In this document: one piece after another, positions 53,601 through 62,600 of the stretch
Layout of the letters: the number at the start of each line of letters is the position of its first letter
How positions within the stretch are numbered: position 1 is the first letter of the stretch
Assembly: GCA_020055645.1 (NCBI GenBank)
Contig: CM034548.1
Span: forward strand, 32,104,201 to 32,168,200
Source of the DNA: Tomocerus qinae
Lineage: Eukaryota; Arthropoda; Collembola; Entomobryomorpha; Tomoceridae
Direction: 5' to 3'
DNA length: 64,000 bases
Translations under genes and position numbers: made by a program
The notes under the pieces: generated by a model
What the model saw: only the letters and a program-made list of their open reading frames with translations
Told to the model about the DNA's origin: nothing
The model's database searches: none

Positions 53601-56600
53601 TAGTCAGTAAGTAGTAGTAGTAGTCTGGTCAGGTCTGGTATGGTATATTATTGCCAGCATGCTGGGGGGAACTGCATGAGCAGGAAAGGGAGAAATATTT
53701 CCTCTCTTTAAGTTACATTGTATAGGGAGGGATAGATAGATACCTAGCACAATGAAATAATAAAATAACATCATAAAGGCACCTGTACAACTTTCCGAGT
53801 TTCTGCTGTACAAATATAATCCGTTTTCGAGAGGAATTTTCATTGGTTCTTATGATACTGAGGGCTATTTTGTATACAGAGTAAGCCAGGCTATTTGTTC
53901 CGTAAGTGCTACAATTTGGATAAAGGAAGAAGAGACTAAACTCACTAAACACACTACTACTTACTGCTCCGTTACACTAGAACGAGGAAAGCTGACTTTC
54001 AGACTTTGTTCCGAACATTGTGCATTGAGCACAACACTTTCGTCCGTAAACTAAAGAAATGGGAAGGAAAGTGGAGAGTGGGCTCGCTAATGCCTAAAGT
54101 CCGACGTCCAACCTTTTTCTAATATTCATGACGTTGTTGACTTGCCTGCCAAGTCATAGCATCTCATACTCTCTCACACTCCACACCTACTGCTACTACT
54201 ATTTACAACCACTATGTCTTTCCACTACTACTTACTATACTGTAATAATATCTGTGTGGACAAAGCCAACTCTATCCTGCATTATACAGTACAAATAGAT
54301 AGATGACTTGTCTAACTCCTCGTAGTATGTACCGGATAGCACTGCACTTACCTACACACTATCTCCCAAGATATCCTTGTCGGCGAAAGTGAGCTGCCTG
54401 CCTGCTTATCTACTGCTCCTACTCAGTTGAGAATAATACTCTTTTCTACTAGATAGCATACTATAGGCACGCTAGAATAACATGTACTTCTATGCATGTG
54501 TATTGGAACTCTGTATTTACACATGTTTTCTCTGCCTGCACACAGACCCATTACCTCCACTGCTATCATCTCCCCGTTTTGTAGTCTTGTGTATCGCAGT
54601 AGTTGTAGTAGCAAAAATAGAAGAGGAACAACTATTCCTGAGCATTGCAAATATTTACCTATACATCTTGTATATAGTACGTAGGGAATGGTACGGAGTC
54701 TCTGGGAGTTTCCAGGAGAGACTGGTCTGCACTGGTGGAGTCTGGACTGGACTGGATTCTTTCCTCCAGAATGTCTATCTATCTGTAGTAGAGATAAAGG
54801 CAGGTTCCTCTCTCTATCTGTGTTCTCGGAGTGTCTTCTCTCCGAGTTCTCGACTGTTCCACCCCCTCCTTAAATTGTACAGTAGCTAGCTACGTTCTAA
54901 TGTATCTGTTTTGTGTACGGGAGGAGAGAAAGTAAAATGTAGTCACTACTCACTCAGGCCACTCACTAGCTCTATCTGTTTCCGTGTGCGAGATAAAAGA
55001 ACATAAAACAAGAAGCAAATAAATAAATAAATAAATAAACAATGGGAAACAATAAAGGGGACGTACCGTTTGAGGAGATGCATGTGCAGATAGAGATCAT
55101 ATAAGGTGTTAATGCCGATGATGGTGATGCCCGTTTCTTTGGCCAGCATTGCAGAGCAGCCCACGAGTCCAGAAAAGATTATGCCCCAGCTCAGTCCATT
55201 ATTTACAGGCAGGCTGTCCCGTTGCTGTAAAGACCTGCCAGAGAAACGATACACAATACACATATGGACAATAGATACCTCTACCTACTTATGTAATACC
55301 TATATCTATTATAGGTAGATAGGTACATAGGCATAGTATTACCCTTCCTTTTGTTTGCAGACGAAAACAGTTAGTACCTAGTATAGGCTTATTGTCTGTT
55401 GTGTGTTTCTGTACACATTAAACATTCTAAGATACCTTCTACGCATAGCCCCGTAACAATTCCTATTAGTAGATATGTGGTAGTCCAGAAGAGCAGGGGC
55501 GCCAGTAGCGCTATTGGCTAGTCCACAGGAGCACTGCTCTACGGGCTTAGCCCGTAGAGCAGTGCTCCTGTGGACATGGAAATCTTCAATTACAATGTGG
55601 TAAAGGAATCATAGACTCATGGGAAAAAGAATCTAATGTAGGACCTTGGTCAAATTTAGGCAACAATAATTGTATTAATGTTCACTGAGATTAATCTCCT
55701 TTACTCTGATTCACTAATTTAATGATGTTACTTATTAATTTTACTGTATCCAAATATTTTCATGCAATATTAACTAATGACTAATTATATAATGACTGAT
55801 AATAATATTTTTAATAAATATGTACTGTTAATGCAAAGAAATCAGAACTGCTCCTTATGTACTAAAGTCGATAGCGCCTATGGCTAAGCCCGTAGAGCAG
55901 TGCTCCTGTGGACTAGCCAATAGCGCTACTGGCGCCCCTGCTCTTCTGGACTACCACAGATATACGCAAACTATTAGAAAATAAAAGTAGAAAATAGTAG
56001 TAGACATTAGAGAGAGTTAGGAAGAACCGGAAAACAATTCCTAGTATCTTCCTACTGGTGTGTATTACATCACATTACACTTAGGATGGAGGTATAAGGA
56101 TAATAGCAATATAATGTTTATAGCGCACCTTGATAGGTTCCATGACTGACTGGACTAAAGTTCGTCGAGTTGGATAATGTATTAAGGCGGACGGCAGTCT
56201 CTGCATTTCCAAAGCTCAAGTTCTCTCTCAGGCACTTGTGGTTCTACACATTTCTCCCCTATCTCTATTTCTCCTCTCATAAAATTGCATGCAATACAGT
56301 GCACTACATACTAACACTATTATATTGTTACCAACGTAAGTTCAATCCCATTAGACTAGATCACCGTTCTCCATTATCATTCATTGGTTGTGGTCAGTCA
56401 GAGGAGCTATTTTTAGAGTATTTTTATCCCAGCATGATTACACTGACTGAATAGTTTATCCCGCACTTTGTCCTTCTCTCCTCAATATCCTCTCTAACCA
56501 GATACCCAAGCTTATTACTTTCCCGAGCATGAAACCAACTTCGCATTAGTATAATAAACGCCCTTATTACACCCATGTAATTTACACCAGAGCAATCCCG

Positions 56601-59600
56601 ACTATTTTTCCATATTCTGGTGTGAACTGCACATGCATGCATATAATGAGAAAAGGGAATCCTTCTGTCCTTCTTCCATTATACCATTATCCCAAGTGTA
56701 GCCATCATCGTTGCACACTATTCCCCAGGTAAACAACACTACTCGTTCCATTAAATTGCATGTCTTTCCATTACCAAATCTACCATGCATCCCACAGGAT
56801 ACTACCAAAACAATGCCTAACTCAAATTTCACAATATAAATGAAATTTCACCCTTTTAAGTCTAAAAACCACCAAAAAAATTTTGGGCCATTTTTTTCAA
56901 AATGAAATTTCAATGCTTCATTTTAACTCCATTGAAAGTTTTGGACACTATGATATTGATATGTAATGGATTTAATTGAATTTTGATATTTAATTACGAT
57001 ATTGATAAACATTCCATTAAAAATTTATGTTTCTAAGCGGCAGGGGTGAAATTTAATTTATATATGGTGAAAGTTGCATTGAGACAGTACTTTATTTCAT
57101 ACCCTGTACAGAAAAATAGAAAATACATGCAGAGTCTCCAACTTAATTTCGTTAGTCAAAAACAGATACTAGAATTAGTTACAGATTACGTCAGCTTCGT
57201 TGGCTTATAAAACCACAGAAATATATTTCTTCATAACAAAACTTATTTCACGATTACCACAAAATAGGACGTAAATGTTCACTATTCTACAGTCATTGAA
57301 GTCGGAGAATACCATTATAGATCATTACAGGCATAATTTACACTTATGACCCATCTACATTTCTGAGCAGATTGTCAGAATGAATTTGTTGGAAATAAAC
57401 AATAACCCATAAGCTACATATATGCAGCCTACAGCATATATGCAGCTACATATATACATATGCAGCCCAAGTTAATAAATTATGGTGCCTCTTAGGATAT
57501 TGTGTCTGTTTGTTCAGCATACAATTGAAGTTGAGTATCATTGAAAGATTGTGTGTTGCAAATATTGTAATGTCTCAAAAAAGGACTGGGAAGAACAAAT
57601 GTGTTTATTTTGAGTTGCCTTAACAAATTGCGTATATCTGTACTAGTCATGGTGGGTAGAAAGCTGAAAATATTTTTTTTGTGTTCGATATAAATATATA
57701 TTTGTCTCAAATAAAGGCAATGCATGGAGAGATTTCTGTATGCTGTGGTTGTGTAGCATTTGGGAATTGGAAAAGTAAGAGGAATTATATTGAGTTGAGT
57801 ATTTGTGAGTGGAAATAAATGTAGCGGGAGCATAAGAAGAGAAGATAACTGAAAATCAGACATAATATAAGAACAGACTGGGACTTAAATGTTACTGCGT
57901 GTAGAGAGGACAATGAACTTATTTTATTCGGTATGTTCTTATTCTTACCTTAAGTAGAGATAGAAGGATGCCATCATAAGAAGCCCAGCCAATGCATCAG
58001 CTCTTCCAGTAATTCCCGCAATCTAAATAAATTCAAAGGGAAATATAAAAATTCTAGAAAAGATATTACCTTGGGACTTTCTCCATTACTTTCACTCAGA
58101 GAAAGTCAATAATCGAAATAGTTTGGTTTTGACTGTGTGTGTTCTTTTCTAACTATTACTACTATCTATTATTCGTAAATGCATGCATAGACAAGTCACA
58201 TAAAATGTATTAAGCATACCTACCCCCATAAAGTATAATAGAAAAGAATATGCTGGGTGATGTAAACTAATGCGAAGGAAAAGTCAATGTCAACTAAGCT
58301 GGACTGAGGACATAAAAGTAATAATGGTTATACATTGAATGACCAAAACAATTGAATAGCTTTCAAACCAAAGGAGGACGCACGCCGTGAATACTAACAA
58401 TGGACCGAGAGCAGGAGGCCAACACACATTATATAACATCCTACTGCTATAATATAGTAAATAGCCCTACTCCAATCTCTCGCCCAACCAAATGCACTAT
58501 TTAGAATAGCGTGTCTCGGAATGAGTTTTGGCGGAGGTTGCGAGAAGAATGGCTCTCCACACAGAGATAGCATTATGGATAGATAGATGAAGAAAAGCCA
58601 AAGAAAACATCCACGAGTCCATTTGCACAAGACCCCAAGTGGAGATTCCCATAGGGGAGATTTCTTGGAGAGAAAGTTGTTGGTCGGAGTTGTTGAGGAG
58701 TTGATATTAGTGGAGAAAGAGTGCATTGTGACTTTCCGAGGATGATGTTAAGGCATTTAGCATAGTAGTCAGACAGGAAGGACAGTAGCCAGCCATCACC
58801 ATCACATCAGAGTCACAGCCCGGCAGGAGACAGGAGGACAGCACATATTAATATAGACAAAGTATTCATCCCTATATCCTAATGCCGTCTAATGACAACT
58901 AGAGCCACACATCCAGCCACCTAAAGATAACATTGTTAAAAGGATATCCTCATCTCTCCACTCGTCCTTCTATTCAATTCACATACATATATAATATCTC
59001 TTCATCATACTATATACCATATACCACATAATAATACCACATACACTATTTAATATTATATTGTGTATGTATGTGTTTCCGTCCTGTGCGTGCGTGTGTT
59101 TTACTGAGTGAGCACATTCCGTTCCGGCTCTATTTGGCAGAGCCATTATTATGTAGAGGCATTGTAAAGTATTTAGCTCGTTATATTAGCAGGAGCACAA
59201 TAGAGAATAATGCAGCTTATTTGGCTACAGATAAATAGGTTGTCTTAGTTGGGGTATAATAATAATAAATGTATTTAGGTAGATCGGTATGTAGTAAGTA
59301 GTTTGTGTTGTCTAGAAACGTGTGCCGTGTGGTTTGGTGTTTCTTCTCCGTGGTGCATTGCATGGCTAATACAAAGCTATTTATATTATAGGTCATCAAA
59401 AGCAACTGAGTAAGTAAAGTTGACTTTCTCCTCCTTGCTCCTCTTTCTACGAATTCTATTGTGGATGTATGTGTCTTTCCTTCGTTTATCCCATTTTTGG
59501 CTCCTTCGGCTCGCTTATGTTGCATTTAGGATAGATTATGGCATTACTATTACTATTGCTATTACCATTACTATTATTATTATTACTCCTCACGGTCGTC

Positions 59601-62600
59601 TCTCTTTCCTTATATACCTATTTCTAGTAGACTTTTCTACTATCTACTGCTTGCACGCTCCAGTCAACTCTTATACTATCTGTACTTACTAGTGCAAAGC
59701 CCGTCCACTCCGGAGGTACACGCTAGACACTGTATAGTAGTTAAATATATAATATTTAGATATATATGCATATATGAGGGTACATATATCCAATATTATG
59801 GAGGTGTAGTCGTTGGATAGAGACAGAGGCACTCTGTCTACGAAAATTTCACTTTGTCCATCCTTTTCTGGTGTGTAGCTGTACGTAATGTAGCAGTATG
59901 TACTCAAATAGTCATTTTCTTATTGCTTTCGGCTTTGGTTTGGATTTTCGGTTTCCCACTGCGGCCGGCTGTGCATGCCTTCCTCTCCTTTACTTTTATG
60001 TACTTTAGCTCACATTTTAGCTAAGTCTATTAGACTGAATAAGTCTAGTCTTGTCTGTGTCGTGGCCACTGTTCTGTAGTTATTGTGTAGTGTAGCCAGA
60101 CCAAACTAGCCATTTTGTCTGAATTGAGATTTCGGGGGTATCCACTAAATTCTTTTTAAGTATGCCATCATAGCAATATCAATGCTAACATAAGCACAAT
60201 TCAATGAAATCACAAGGGAGTCCCTACTCTAGCCTTGCACCAATGCTAAATATTTTATGAGGTATTGGACAAATGCTCATGTTTCAAATTGAAAATGTGC
60301 ATTAAACTAACAATAAGCCGTTTAACTTTTCCTTAATATATATAATGATACTTAGCTCAGGGTCCTTTTATTTCTTTTTCTTATCTTCCCATGACACTAC
60401 ATATATATACATCCACTCCTATATGACTTATGTATTCACAAGTAAAATAAATCGTGGTGAATTTAATTTAGCATACTTAATGGCATTCCTATATTATGTA
60501 TATCCATATTATAAGCATGAGGAGGGCTAAAACCTCTTCGGTTGTCAGTTAATAGTATTTGTCTGCTTGTAAGTAACCTTGTAAGATAAAGGAAAACTAA
60601 TTGTTCAGAATTGTAGTGCATCTTGGGTGGCATACCGTTCTAAAGCAACTTGCACTTACCTATATTATAGTGTATTTACTTTCTCCTGTATATAATAGAA
60701 GATATATTAGAGTCTATGCTTTTGTGTAAGGGTTGAGGTTGAGATTCATTTCATTCTCTCTCAGGTTTGCTTTGCCCTCAGTCGATTTTGTTCCTCAGTA
60801 GTGAAGTGTTCCTCACTAGAGATACACTAGGATTTCTGTGTACAAACTGCTCGATAAACTTTCTCCGGCTATCAAGTTGTAAGTAAGTCGGCCAAACCGT
60901 ACTTAAGACAATGAATAATCCTAGCCAGGTTCAACAAGCATATCATTCTCTGCTTTACGGAGGAGTCTAACTTATGTAGGCATATACGGAACTGTATTCA
61001 AGTAATGTATCTTTTATTTACCGTAGGCTCTAATGTAGCAATTGTTAGTAGAATAAAGGAAGTAAAACCAAAACCATAATATCACCCCACTGGATACAAC
61101 TACATAAAATTGTCTGCAGAATAAAGGTAGAGATAGAAAGCAGTTAGCAATGCTCGGCAGTCTGTATCCTTTCCTCCTCCATCCGTCGTCGTTTTATACT
61201 CACAAAATACAAAATCCTTTTATCCATCTCCATTTATTCTTTTAAATTATTGCTATAAAATACTACACTACATACATATACACTCTGGCTATTTTCAAGC
61301 TCTACTAAATGTCGGATACCTACATATAGTCCATTAGCCAGTTAAAAACTGTTTTATTAGTATTCTTTTTATTGGAAGACAATTTGCAAACAAGTGACCC
61401 GTTTAGGTTTCTAAAGATTCGTCGTATTTATTATCCTTTAGAGTTATTGGACTGGATGCTATAGCTTTTAGTGGCATACTTCTACAATTTACAAACATAA
61501 TATAGATCCTTACAAACATTGCACTAATAAATTTGTACAATAAATAAATTTTATTTACCAATATGACAATTTGGAGATGGTATTCAGGTTAGTTTGCATT
61601 TGTAGTAGCCTGTGTTTAAAATAGCAGTATGAAAATGGTAGGATATGATGATCTGCCATAAGAAGGGGAGCTAGCGTGAGAAATACTTAGTAGGTATAGT
61701 AAAGTTAGGATCTATCTTGGGATAAATGGTGATGGTAATTTGGCCGAGAGGGATGAGTACTTTTTCCAGTTTTCCCTCAACTCTCGGTTTTCCCTTTTAG
61801 TGTTTTCTGTTACGGTTGAAGTTGAAGTAAATCTGTTCAACGTAGTTGAAAGGTTCCTTCCTTTTCATTCGTTTCCCTCGTCAGATGCTTTTTGTTGGCC
61901 TCTGTCCTGTCCTTTAGGTCTTTTAGCCTTTATTCCTAAAATTCTTACTTTCCCTTTTGCTTTTCTTTGTTATTTAGCTTTCTTTCTTCTTTAGACTCTG
62001 TTTGCATTCAAGACTTAGCTCTAAAATCTACATGAAAAAATCCTACAATTGCATAAGAAGTACAAATGCTATCTCCTACCAAACCCTTCTTTCCATTTCT
62101 ACCTAATAATACACGGGGGCTTGAAGAAATGGACTATATAGCAGGTTGATATAGCAAATACACAAGTGCCTTCTACTCTGCAAATATGTATCACATCACG
62201 TAGCATAGTTCATGCAAAACTGATACACGCAAGCAAGCAAGGATCTTAGGTATTCCTGTCTACGTCTCTACTTATTTCTAGTTTAGGTGTTCATCTATTT
62301 GCGGATAACAGAATTTCTCCGCAGACACAGAGAATCTTCTCTGCTATGCCAATGTTTTCTTTACAATTTTCTGCTAAAAGTAAATCTATGCATTCCATTC
62401 TGCACATTTGCTCCATGCTCTGCATAGACATAATAGCAGTTTAGTACCAGGCAACTATAAAGAACACTTTTATCTCTGTTATCAGATCTACTACTATGCT
62501 ATATGCTGTATATCCACGCAGTATTTACTTATCTCCTGCCTTTTATGTTATTTTATTTACTAGATGACACTATAAGTATGTGTTTTCATAAGAACTGTAA

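Larger units (their letters stand above)
49337..55066 (-). other. TMTC1 intron C-D (5730 bases)
   Basis: No gene seen. A GTA-rich simple stretch lies at 53571-53624 and an AAAT run at 55017-55036. The plus strand is G-rich in 53040-53640 and C-rich around 50460-50760. Frames around 54480-54890 and 50457-50750 have no recognisable product. Confidence 0.6.

Noticed and set aside
54482-54889. 135-codon plus frame, the second longest in the window
   Set aside because: Three overlapping frames are open here and the composition is biased; no domain or splice signals seen.
57492-57863. 123-codon minus frame in intron B-C
   Set aside because: Low-complexity Leu/Pro/Thr/Tyr-rich product from a C/U-rich transcript segment; no matching phase to exons B or C.
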